Shown piece by piece: positions 11,448 to 18,857 of a stretch of DNA of 20,358 nucleotides. Position 1 is the stretch's first letter. Each line of letters starts with the position of its first letter. The stretch spans positions 1 through 20,358 of the forward strand of contig DASXSB010000121.1 in the NCBI GenBank assembly GCA_036506275.1, given 5' to 3'. The notes under the pieces were generated by a model that saw only the letters and a program-made list of their open reading frames with translations, searched no databases and was not told the origin of the DNA. Position numbers and translations under genes: made by a program. Origin of the DNA: DASXSB01 sp036506275. GTDB taxonomy: Bacteria; Methylomirabilota; Methylomirabilia; Rokubacteriales; CSP1-6.

Positions 11448-11458
11448 GCGCTGTCGCG

Positions 11459-13192
<1,734 letters not shown>

Positions 13193-13195
13193 GGG

Positions 13196-13284
13196 GGCCT
13201 CCCTTCGCTGGCATTAACCAGTTCAGGTTCATGCGGTCGGCGGCGGTAGCCGCCCTCTCAGCCCGGTTCCCCCGAGCTCCCGCG
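13196..13284 (-). promoter_or_regulatory. TPP riboswitch (THI element) controlling thiC
   Basis: Read on the minus strand, the leader has the conserved TPP aptamer parts in order: GGGGGAACC, GGGCTGAGAG (13263-13254; the CTGAGA pyrimidine-sensor bulge), a GGCGG-CTA-CCGCC variable hairpin, then TGAACCTGAACTGGTTAATG and CCAGCGAAGGGAGG, ending 5 nt before the thiC ATG. The ribosome site GGGAGG is itself the 3' part of the aptamer, whose GAG can pair with CTC of the 5' strand to close P1. No separate terminator hairpin with a T-run lies between aptamer and start. The likely mode is therefore translational: bound TPP stabilises P1 and hides the ribosome site. Confidence 0.93.
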
Positions 13285-13308
13285 TTGCTGGAACAGCGCG
13301 ACGCCCGT

Positions 13309-13337
13309 AGGCTACCGTCGTTTGGCGGCACGATCAA
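13309..13337 (-). promoter_or_regulatory. Candidate sigma-70-type promoter for thiC
   Basis: On the minus strand, TTGATC (13337-13332) and TAGCCT (13314-13309) are spaced by exactly 17 nt. They match TTGACA at 4/6 and TATAAT at 3/6 (the key T, A and final T). The predicted start near 13302 lies just before the riboswitch. Reasonable by position, but the -10 is weak. Confidence 0.4.
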
Positions 13338-13370
13338 GCGAGGCCGAGCGACCACGCGGGAGGGCATGCC

Positions 13371-14198
13371 ATGAGCGCGGTGGGACAAGACGCCCCTGGG
13401 GACCAAGAGGAGCGCGGCCCGGTGACCGCCCAAAAGCGCGGGCCGGTGACGACCGAGAAGCGCGGCCCGGTGACCACGGTGATCCTGTCGCGCCCCGAGC
13501 GCCGGAACGCGATCGACCGTCCCACGGCGCGCGCGCTCGCGGATGCCTTCCGGGCGTTTGAGCGCGACCGCGAAGCGCGCGTAGCCGTGCTGTGGGGCGC
13601 GAACGGTACTTTCTGTGCGGGAGCGGACCTCAAGGCGTATGCGTCCGGCGTGACGCGACCGCAGCTGCGGTGGGGCGACGGTCCCATGGGGCCGACGCGG
13701 ATGTTTCTGAGCAAGCCGGTCATCGCGGCCGTCGCCGGATACGCCGTTGCGGGCGGCCTGGAGCTGGCGCTCTGGTGCGACCTGCGCATAGTAGAGGAGG
13801 ACGCCGTGATGGGCGTCTTCAACCGGCGCTGGGGCATCCCGCTCATCGACGGCGGGACGGTGCGACTCCCGGCCCTCGTCGGCCTCGGGCGCGCGCTCGA
13901 TCTCATCATGACGGGGCGACCGGTCGACGCCCGTGAGGCCGAGCGCATCGGTCTCGCCAACCGTGTGGTGCCGCGCGGCCGCGCCCGGGCCGAGGCGGAA
14001 GCGCTGGGCCACACGATCGCCGGTTTTCCTCCCGAGGCCGTCCGCGGCGACCGCCGCTCGGCGTACGAGGCGCAGGGCTTGCGCGTGGTGCCGGCGCTGC
14101 GTCGTGAGCTGGCGATCGGTCTCGTGGCGCGCAAGGCCCACGCGTTGGAAGGCGCCAAGCGCTTCGCGGCCGGCGCCGGACGTCACGGGATTTTTTAG
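13371..14198 (+). CDS. Crotonase (enoyl-CoA hydratase/isomerase) family protein with repeat-bearing N-terminus
   Basis: 275 residues from ATG 13371 (GGGAGGG lies 10-15 nt upstream). Crotonase core from about residue 33 (VTTVILSRPERRNAID), with oxyanion-hole segments NGTFCAGADLKAYA and AVAGYAVAGGLELALWCDLRI, then RWGIPLIDGGTVRLPALVGLGRALDLIMTG. The Glu of GGLEL (equivalent to rat Glu144) is present. The second catalytic Glu (rat Glu164) falls at Asn in VFNRRWGIP, so simple hydratase chemistry is doubtful; many uncharacterised family members share this RRWG type of sequence. Residues 15-36 are an imperfect repeat of RGPVT(A/T)(Q/E)K. No acyl-CoA genes flank it: thiC is divergent and the GlcG-like gene is convergent. 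Substrate unknown. Confidence 0.88.
   Translation: MSAVGQDAPGDQEERGPVTAQKRGPVTTEKRGPVTTVILSRPERRNAIDRPTARALADAFRAFERDREARVAVLWGANGTFCAGADLKAYASGVTRPQLRWGDGPMGPTRMFLSKPVIAAVAGYAVAGGLELALWCDLRIVEEDAVMGVFNRRWGIPLIDGGTVRLPALVGLGRALDLIMTGRPVDAREAERIGLANRVVPRGRARAEAEALGHTIAGFPPEAVRGDRRSAYEAQGLRVVPALRRELAIGLVARKAHALEGAKRFAAGAGRHGIF
13413..13478 (+). repeat. 24-bp in-frame tandem repeat at 5' end of crotonase gene
   Basis: Copies at 13413-13436, 13437-13460 and 13461-13478 (the last partial, merging into the core). Each begins CGCGG(C/G)CCGGTGAC and encodes RGPVT followed by AQK, TEK and TVI. The third copy is the first beta strand of the crotonase fold, so the first two look like slipped-strand duplications of it. 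Confidence 0.85.
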
Positions 14199-14199
14199 C

Positions 14200-14216
14200 G
14201 GCGGCGGTCCGCCGCC
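14200..14216. other. Short GC hairpin between convergent crotonase and GlcG-like genes
   Basis: GGCGGCGG-T-CCGCCGCC, about a 6-7 bp usable stem, in the 42-nt gap between the two convergent stops. The only T-run (14191-14196) lies before it, inside the crotonase gene, so it is at best a weak terminator. Confidence 0.3.
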
Positions 14217-14240
14217 ATCCGTGCTCCGGCGGCGTCGACG

Positions 14241-14663
14241 TCAGTGAGCGCGCGGGACGGTGGGATGGCCCGCGGCCGCGTCCGCAATAGTGTGGTCATT
14301 CTCGGCGGGCACGGCGCCGCTCACGCCCACGGCGCCGACGATGTGCCCGTCCTCGACGAGCGGCACGCCGCCCTTGCCGAACACGAACGGCTCGGCACCG
14401 AGTGCGGCGACGTTGTTGGCGAAGAGCATGCGCGTGGAGAAGCGCTGCTCGAGGTCGAGGGTGGTGGTGCGGAAGGCGGCGGCGGCGTTCGCCTTGGCGC
14501 GGGCGATCTCCGGTACCACCCACAGCGCGCCATCCATGCGCTCGAACGCGACGAGATGCCCGGCTTCGTCCACGACCGCAATGCCCACCTTGAAGTTCAG
14601 TTCCTGCGCTTTCGCGATGCCGCGCCAGATGCACGCGCGGGCCTGCTCGAGCGTCACCGTCAT
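14241..14663 (-). CDS. GlcG/HbpS-family (heme-degrading-like) small protein
   Basis: 140 residues from the ATG at 14663, chosen because AAGGAGAG lies upstream at good spacing and the family usually starts MTVTLEQA; the frame is open 7 codons further. Family pattern: N-terminal helix LEQARACIWRGIAKAQEL, the strand VGIAVVDEAGHLVAFERMDGA, ARAKANAAAAFRTTT, and the glycine-rich FGKGGVPLVEDGHIVGAVGVSGA near the end. Members of this family include HbpS, an extracellular heme-binding sensor partner, and GlcG of glycolate operons; many are of unknown function. No signal peptide is seen, so this one is probably cytoplasmic. It stands back-to-back with the SDR-LLM pair and could share its regulation. 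The biochemical role is not established. Confidence 0.85.
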   Translation of the reverse strand: MTVTLEQARACIWRGIAKAQELNFKVGIAVVDEAGHLVAFERMDGALWVVPEIARAKANAAAAFRTTTLDLEQRFSTRMLFANNVAALGAEPFVFGKGGVPLVEDGHIVGAVGVSGAVPAENDHTIADAAAGHPTVPRAH

Positions 14664-14862
14664 GATCGGGGCTCTCCTTCGCAATCTGTCGCCGTCCGGC
14701 GTCCGCTCCCGGCGCGGCGAGTCGCGAGACGCGTACGCCGGCGGGTGGCCAATGGTATATCGTCTCCGCCGAGCCGTGCCGCTCCCGCTCGGCGTCCGCT
14801 AGGATTCGATGAGCAAGCGAAATAAGAGACCGCCGCCGCGGGAGACGCTCGTCGCGCCGTGC
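14664..14862. other. Divergent intergenic region between GlcG-like gene and SDR gene
   Basis: About 200 nt without a supported gene. It must hold the minus-strand promoter of the GlcG-like gene and perhaps operator sites. Slightly AT-richer patches occur at 14754-14761 and 14818-14827. I cannot assign a convincing -35/-10 pair for the minus strand, and no strong inverted repeat was recognised. Confidence 0.4.
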
Positions 14863-14868
14863 TATCAT
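14863..14868 (+). promoter_or_regulatory. Candidate -10 element (TATCAT) for the SDR-LLM unit
   Basis: TATCAT matches the consensus at 5 of 6 positions. A start about 7 nt downstream (near 14875) would fall just before the GGAGG at 14878-14882 that serves the 7-codon leader ORF. No recognisable -35 at 16-18 nt, so an activator or another sigma factor might be needed. Confidence 0.35.
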
Positions 14869-14888
14869 CGGCAGCCCGGAGGGCGGCG

Positions 14889-14912
14889 ATGACGTTGTCG
14901 AGACACCCATGA
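14889..14912 (+). CDS. Candidate 7-codon leader ORF overlapping the SDR start
   Basis: ATG 14889 lies 6 nt after a clear ribosome site (GGAGG, 14878-14882) and encodes MTLSRHP. Its TGA overlaps the SDR ATG (ATGA at 14909-14912). The SDR ATG has no ribosome site of its own at normal distance, so ribosomes may load on this mini-ORF and restart on the SDR gene. It could instead be chance, with the GGAGG being a distant ribosome site for the SDR. No codon pattern typical of amino-acid attenuators is present. Confidence 0.3.
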   Translation: MTLSRHP

Positions 14913-15697
14913 GCGAGATTCTCACCGGCTGCGCCGTCGTCACCGGCGGCGGCTCCGGCATCGGCCGCGCGGTGGCGGAGGCGCTCGCCGAGGACGGCGC
15001 GCGCGTGGCCGTCGTCGATCTCCTGCCCGATGGCGCCAAGGAAACCGTGAGCGTGATCGAGAGCGGCGGCGGCGACGCCATCTTCGTGCAGGCGGACGTG
15101 AGCCGGTGGGCGGACGTCAATCGCGCGGTGACGATGGCGGTGAACGATCTCGGGCCGCTCGCGATCATGGTGAACGCGGCCGGCATCCTCGACGGCTACA
15201 CGCCCGCCGACGAGCTCACGACGACGGTGTGGGAGCGCGTCATCGCCATCAACCTTACGGGGACCTTCTTCGGCTGCAAGCGCGCCATCGCGGAGATGCT
15301 GCCGCGCGGCGCCGGGCGTATCGTGAACATCGCGTCCGTGGCCGGTCTCGTCGGCTCCGGCGGCGGGCCCGCGTACACGGCGTCCAAGCACGGCGTCGTC
15401 GGTCTCACGCGCCAGCTCGCCCTCGAGTACGCGGGGCGGGGGATCACCGTGAACGCCGTGTGCCCGGGGTCGGTGGCCACCGGGCTCCGCGCGAACTCCA
15501 CGCGGATCCTGGGCGCGGACGCGCCCCCCATGGGCGGCGTGGGCGCCGACGACGCCGCCGTGCGCGCCATCACGCCCGCGGGGCGGCGCGGCACCGTGGA
15601 CGAGATCGCGGGCGCGGTGCGCTACCTCACGTCCGCGACGGCCGCGTACGTGACGGGACATACGCTCGTCGTCGATGGAGGATGGACAGCGCGATGA
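14909..15697 (+). CDS. Short-chain dehydrogenase/reductase (SDR), classical type
   Basis: 262 residues. The NAD(P)-binding Rossmann motif TGGGSGIG is at 12-19, followed by an Asp at the end of beta-2 (VAVVDLL), which favours NAD(H) over NADP(H). NAAG (VNAAGIL) and the catalytic set Asn (INLTGTF), Ser143 (NIASVAG), Tyr156 and Lys160 (YTASK) are all present. The C-terminal VTGHTLVVDGG signature closes the fold. These enzymes oxidise or reduce alcohols and ketones; the substrate cannot be read from sequence. The SDR stop overlaps the next ATG by 4 bp (ATGA), so it is co-translated with the LLM flavin oxidoreductase and probably acts in the same pathway, perhaps breakdown of a small organic compound. 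The start has no ribosome site of its own. Confidence 0.93.
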   Translation: MSEILTGCAVVTGGGSGIGRAVAEALAEDGARVAVVDLLPDGAKETVSVIESGGGDAIFVQADVSRWADVNRAVTMAVNDLGPLAIMVNAAGILDGYTPADELTTTVWERVIAINLTGTFFGCKRAIAEMLPRGAGRIVNIASVAGLVGSGGGPAYTASKHGVVGLTRQLALEYAGRGITVNAVCPGSVATGLRANSTRILGADAPPMGGVGADDAAVRAITPAGRRGTVDEIAGAVRYLTSATAAYVTGHTLVVDGGWTAR

Positions 15698-16830
15698 TCA
15701 AAAAGTTTTCCGTGCTCTACGTCGGTCAGGTCGAGCTCGAGAACATCGGCCTCGCGGGCACGCCCGCCGACGAGCGCCGTTATCCGAACGAGCGCCTGGC
15801 GGAAGTGTTCGCCACCGCCCGCGACGTCGCCCAGATCATGGACGACCTCGGGTACTACGCCATGTGGACGGCCGAGCACCACTTCCAGCACGAGGGCTAC
15901 GAGGCGTTTCCCAACCTCATCCAGCTTTCGCTGTGGCTGGCCACGCAGACGAAGCGGCTCAAATTCGGGTGCGCCTTCAACATCCTGCCCATGTGGCATC
16001 CCGTCCGGATGGCGGAGGACTATGCCATGGCCGACATCGTCACCAACGGGCGGGTGATCATGGGCGTGGGCCGCGGGTACCACACGCGCGAGGTGGAGTC
16101 CTTCGGGGCGCCGTTGCTCGACGCCTCCGCCAATCGCGAGCTGTTCGAGGAGCAGTTCGAGATCCTCGTCAAGTGCTTCAACGAGGAGTCCTTCAGCCAT
16201 CGCGGCAAGTACTACACGATCCCACCCGACGTCGATTACCGAGGTTATCGGCTCCGGGAAGTCACGTGCGTTCCGCGGCCGATCCATCGCCCTGTCGAGA
16301 TCTGGATGCCGATCGCGAGTGGCAAGACCATCGATTTCATGGCCCGCCACGAACTCAAGGCCATGGTCACCCTCAACGGCGAGAAGATCCTCGACGACGT
16401 CGTCCGCGCCTACCGCGATGCGTGCGCCCGCCACGGCAAGCAGAAGCAGCTCGGAGAGGACATGTGCTGGGGGGCCGGCGTGTACCTGGCCGATACGACG
16501 GAGGAAGCGATCCGGCGCGTGGAGCCGGCGCACGACGAGCGCTACAAGTGGTTCGCGCCCTTCGGCTTCGTCCGCTACGCGGACGAGCAGGGACGCACCT
16601 GGGGCACCCCCGGCGCGCCCGCCCGCACGCCGAGTCTCCGCGACGGCGTCCAGCAGAAGGCGTGGTTCTGCGGGCCGCCCGCCCACGTGATCGAGGGCAT
16701 CAAGTCCATCGAGGCGAAGTATCCCGCGCTCGACCAGTTCATGATCCACTGGGCGGAGGGTATCCCGCCCAAGGAGTTCAAGGAGCAGCTGCGCTGGTTC
16801 GCGCGGGAGGTCATCCCGGCCTTCCGGTAG
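15694..16830 (+). CDS. LLM-class (luciferase-like) flavin-dependent oxidoreductase
   Basis: 378 residues from ATG 15694 (ATGA overlap with the SDR stop). An ATG at 15682 adds four residues but sits directly on the GGAGG, so 15694 is preferred. TIM-barrel bacterial-luciferase-like fold: early LGYYAMWTAEHHF (beta-strand with the conserved EHH), LKFGCAFNILPMWHPVRMAEDYAMADIVTNGRVIMGVGRGY, then the CFNEESFSHRGKYYTIPP segment common in alkane/nitrilotriacetate-type monooxygenases, RPVEIWMPIAS, and a GPPAHVIEGIKSI helix near the end. Such enzymes use FMNH2 or F420 with O2 to oxygenate small organics. Cofactor and substrate are not determinable here. It ends the two-gene unit and is followed by a strong terminator. 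Confidence 0.9.
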   Translation: MIKKFSVLYVGQVELENIGLAGTPADERRYPNERLAEVFATARDVAQIMDDLGYYAMWTAEHHFQHEGYEAFPNLIQLSLWLATQTKRLKFGCAFNILPMWHPVRMAEDYAMADIVTNGRVIMGVGRGYHTREVESFGAPLLDASANRELFEEQFEILVKCFNEESFSHRGKYYTIPPDVDYRGYRLREVTCVPRPIHRPVEIWMPIASGKTIDFMARHELKAMVTLNGEKILDDVVRAYRDACARHGKQKQLGEDMCWGAGVYLADTTEEAIRRVEPAHDERYKWFAPFGFVRYADEQGRTWGTPGAPARTPSLRDGVQQKAWFCGPPAHVIEGIKSIEAKYPALDQFMIHWAEGIPPKEFKEQLRWFAREVIPAFR

Positions 16831-16834
16831 CGGC

Positions 16835-16864
16835 GACGGTACCCCTCAGGGGTATATTTCCGTC
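16835..16864 (+). other. Hairpin overlapping the 5' arm of the following terminator
   Basis: GACGG (16835-16839) can pair with CCGTC (16860-16864), and TACCCC with GGGGTA just inside forms an inner stem. The CCGTC arm is also the first half of the terminator stem at 16860-16868, so the two structures exclude each other. This might be a read-through switch or mere GC-rich coincidence. Confidence 0.3.
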
Positions 16865-16900
16865 GGGGAGAAGCCCCTACGGGCGGTGTTTTTTGTTTTT
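16860..16900 (+). terminator. Intrinsic terminator after the SDR-LLM unit
   Basis: Stem 16860-16868 with 16874-16882 (CCGT-C-GGGG / CCCC-T-ACGG, one mismatch), loop AGAAG, followed by GCGGTG and TTTTTTGTTTTT. The long T-run is the clearest in the window. Confidence 0.85.
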
Positions 16901-16915
16901 CTCCCCTCGTACGTG

Positions 16916-16924
16916 TGGTGTAAT
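16916..16924 (+). promoter_or_regulatory. Candidate extended -10 promoter of the SWIB-like microprotein gene
   Basis: TGG directly followed by TGTAAT forms an extended -10 (TGN + 5/6 match to TATAAT). It lies after the terminator and about 50 nt before the ATG at 16975. The -35 position is T-rich (TTTTTC) but poor. Position between a terminator and an isolated gene makes a promoter here likely. Confidence 0.4.
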
Positions 16925-16974
16925 ACCCTCGGCCCGAAGGGGCAGGAGCGATCACCCACAACGAGGGAGGCTGC

Positions 16975-17145
16975 ATGGCGAAGACGCGTAGCGGGAAGAA
17001 GGCGTTCGGGGGATTCTCGATCACTTTCAAAGGGGCCTCGGACTCTCTGGAGTCCGTGTTCGGCAGCAGCCCGATCGGCCCCGCCGAGATGACCAAGAAG
17101 CTCTGGGCCTACGTCAAGCGCAAGAAGCTCTCCGGCAAGCGCTAA
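16975..17145 (+). CDS. 56-residue microprotein resembling the N-terminal half of a SWIB/MDM2 domain
   Basis: Small free-standing gene: AGGGAGG ribosome site 4 nt before the ATG, 56 codons, TAA stop, its own promoter candidate and a perfect terminator after it. The basic start (MAKTRSGKKAFGG) leads to ESVFGSSPIGPAEMTKKLW and AYVKRKKLSGKR. This matches the first half of the SWIB pattern (a Leu/Phe-Gly turn, Thr or Glu-x-x-Lys-Lys-Leu-Trp-x-Tyr-Ile/Val-Lys, then a short basic loop). Typical bacterial stand-alone SWIB proteins run about 85-100 residues; this one stops where the loop leads to the second half, and the downstream bases are taken up by hairpins. 12 of the 56 residues are Lys or Arg around the SWIB-like segment, so a nucleic-acid role is conceivable. 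Family call is by eye. Confidence 0.75.
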   Translation: MAKTRSGKKAFGGFSITFKGASDSLESVFGSSPIGPAEMTKKLWAYVKRKKLSGKR

Positions 17146-17150
17146 CGGCA

Positions 17151-17206
17151 GGCGCCGCGTCGGCGCCCTCTCCGGCGGCTCGCTCCTGCGAGCCGCCTTC
17201 TTTTTT
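17151..17206 (+). terminator. Tandem hairpins with intrinsic terminator after the microprotein gene
   Basis: First hairpin GGCGCCG-CGT-CGGCGCC (17151-17167). The second is a perfect 10-bp stem GGCGGCTCGC-TCCT-GCGAGCCGCC (17174-17197) followed by TTCTTTTTT. The second is a textbook intrinsic terminator; the haloacid dehalogenase gene converges on it from the right. Confidence 0.92.
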
Positions 17207-17224
17207 CGCGTAACGGTGGCCGCG

Positions 17225-17878
17225 CTACAGCGGTAGCTCGTCGAGGCGGCGGATCACCACGTCGGGCGTGAGCCCCAGCTCTTCCGCGGGTGCCTCCGTC
17301 CGGTTGCACCACGCCACGCGATAGCCGAACGCCTTCGCGCCCGCGACGTCCCAGGCGTTCGAGGAGACGAAGAGCAAGTGGCCGGCGTCGATCCCGAGCG
17401 TCTTCGGTCCCAGCGCATAGACCTCCGGCGCCGGCTTGTAGCGCTTGACCGCATCAACCGAGATCACGTGGTGCAGGAGGCGCGCGAGGCCGCTCGACTC
17501 CACGGCCGCCGCCAGCATGCGGGGGGCGCCGTTGGAGAGGATGACGCGCGGCCGCCCCTCCAGCCGCTCCAGCGCGCGGATGACCTCGGGAAAGCAGCGA
17601 AGGGAGAGATAGGCCTCCATGAGGCGTCGGAAATCGGGCTCACCGACGGTGAGGTCGAGCCGGCGCACGGCGTGGCGTAACGCCGCCTCCGTGATCGCCC
17701 AGAAATCCACGTAGCGACCCATGAGGGTGGTCAGCCACGTGTACTCGAGCTGCTTCTGCCGCCACGTCGCCGAGAGCGCGATCGGATCCTTCGTGACGGC
17801 ACGTCCCGCCTCGACGACGGAGTGCACGTCGAAGAGCGTGCCATAGGCGTCGAACACGTAACCTCGGATGGGCGCCAT
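17225..17878 (-). CDS. Haloacid dehalogenase, type II (L-2-haloacid dehalogenase-like HAD hydrolase)
   Basis: 217 residues; ATG at 17878 preceded by AGGGAGA. All HAD motifs are present: nucleophile Asp10 and Thr14 in FDAYGTLFD, motif II Ser115-Asn116 (LSNG), Lys148 and Tyr154 in YKPAPEVY, and motif III Ser172-Ser173-Asn174 with Asp177 in VSSNAWD. Arg40 (TWRQKQLEYTWL) and the SSNAWD form are marks of true L-2-haloacid dehalogenases (DehII type), which displace halide from short haloacids to give D-2-hydroxyacids. The cap helices (LEYTWL, DFWAITEAALRHA) also fit. It is the last gene of the minus-strand run, 33 nt after the carboxypeptidase. Many genomes annotate this family without proof of dehalogenation, so phosphatase activity on a small metabolite is possible. 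Confidence 0.92.
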   Translation of the reverse strand: MAPIRGYVFDAYGTLFDVHSVVEAGRAVTKDPIALSATWRQKQLEYTWLTTLMGRYVDFWAITEAALRHAVRRLDLTVGEPDFRRLMEAYLSLRCFPEVIRALERLEGRPRVILSNGAPRMLAAAVESSGLARLLHHVISVDAVKRYKPAPEVYALGPKTLGIDAGHLLFVSSNAWDVAGAKAFGYRVAWCNRTEAPAEELGLTPDVVIRRLDELPL

Positions 17879-17911
17879 GGGATTCTCCCTGGGGAACGGC
17901 CGGCGCGGCGG

Positions 17912-18808
17912 TTACGACCGGGTGCGGCGGGTGCGCACGGGGCGGCGGGGCACCGTGCGCGGAGGCGGCTCGGGCGCCGGCGCCTCCAGGCCGGCCTCGA
18001 CGAAGCCGAACTGAAGAACGCGCTTGGCGTCGAGGAACGACTGGGCGCGCGTGCGGGCGCCGAGGACGATCATCAGGAACTGCTGGCCACTGCGCCATGC
18101 CGACACCGCGAGGTTGTAGCCTGCTTCCTGGGTGAAGCCGGTCTTCAACGCCTGCACGCCGCCGGGATCGTTGAAGAGCGGGATGTGTCGCGCGTAGACG
18201 CGGCCGTTGTAGATGAAGGTCTGGCCCCCCAGCATCGTGCGCGACATCGGGTAGTCCGCGAGGAGGCGCGCCGTGAGGATCGCGAGATCGCGGGCGGTGG
18301 TTCGCTGCTGAGCGTCGGGCAAGCCGTGCGGATTCGCGAAGCGCGTGTTGTTGAGACCGAGCTCGTGTGCCTTCGTGTTCATGCGCGCCACGAAGGTCGC
18401 CTCGTCGCCCCCGAGGTGCTCGGCGACGGCGGTGGCGGCGTCGTTGGCGGAAGCGATGGCGACGCCCTCCAGAAGCACCCGGAGCGGCACGAGCTCGCCT
18501 GTCCGGAGTCCCATGCGATAGCGCGGAGTGAGCGCGGCGTACCGGCTGATGCGGACGGGATCGTCGTACTGCGCGCGGCCCCCTTCGATGTCCTCGAAGG
18601 CCAGATAGAGGGTCATGAGCTTGACCAGGCTGGCCGGTGCGTGCTCGATCTCCGCGTTCTTGGCGTAGAGCGTCTTGCCGTCCGGATCGAGGAGGAGGAC
18701 GGCCTCCGCGTGAAGCCCGGGCGGACGCCCGTTTTGCGCGAGGGCGGGAACGGGGGTGAGGAGGGCAGCGACGACCAGCAGCACGACGACCAGGCGAGTC
18801 AACGGCAC
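17912..18808 (-). CDS. D-alanyl-D-alanine carboxypeptidase (PBP5/DacF family, S11)
   Basis: Penicillin-binding-protein-type DD-carboxypeptidase that trims the terminal D-Ala of peptidoglycan stem peptides in the periplasm. With GTG 18808 the protein is 298 residues: signal peptide (LTRLVVVLLVVAALLTPVPALA, cleaved before QNG), SLVK active site near residues 60-63, SAN motif in AIASANDAA, and KTG in ALKTGFTQEAGYN. It ends with a Pro/Arg-rich tail instead of the usual beta-rich C-terminal domain and anchor helix. A GTG at 18832 would add eight residues with rare AGA and ATA codons and no ribosome site. GTG 18808 lies 7 nt after a TAGAAT hexamer, suggesting a leaderless message. HU lies 49 nt upstream and the dehalogenase 33 nt downstream. 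Confidence 0.9.
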   Translation of the reverse strand: MPLTRLVVVLLVVAALLTPVPALAQNGRPPGLHAEAVLLLDPDGKTLYAKNAEIEHAPASLVKLMTLYLAFEDIEGGRAQYDDPVRISRYAALTPRYRMGLRTGELVPLRVLLEGVAIASANDAATAVAEHLGGDEATFVARMNTKAHELGLNNTRFANPHGLPDAQQRTTARDLAILTARLLADYPMSRTMLGGQTFIYNGRVYARHIPLFNDPGGVQALKTGFTQEAGYNLAVSAWRSGQQFLMIVLGARTRAQSFLDAKRVLQFGFVEAGLEAPAPEPPPRTVPRRPVRTRRTRS

Positions 18809-18815
18809 CGGGGCT

Positions 18816-18845
18816 ATTCTAGCGATGCCCACGCGGGCGCCGCAA
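18816..18845 (-). promoter_or_regulatory. Candidate promoter giving a leaderless carboxypeptidase mRNA
   Basis: On the minus strand, TTGCGG (18845-18840), an 18-nt spacer, and TAGAAT (18821-18816, 5/6 match to TATAAT). The +1 would fall at 18809 or 18808, on or next to the GTG start codon. No ribosome site exists between -10 and GTG. Confidence 0.45.
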
Positions 18846-18857
18846 GCGAAAACCCAG

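Noticed and set aside
13413..13478. Short repeats as a CRISPR array remnant
   Set aside because: Copies are directly adjacent with no spacers and keep a coding frame; this is a tandem duplication.
16835..16858. TACCCC/GGGGTA palindrome after the LLM gene as an operator site
   Set aside because: It is better explained as the inner stem of an RNA hairpin; no regulator gene or second copy supports an operator.
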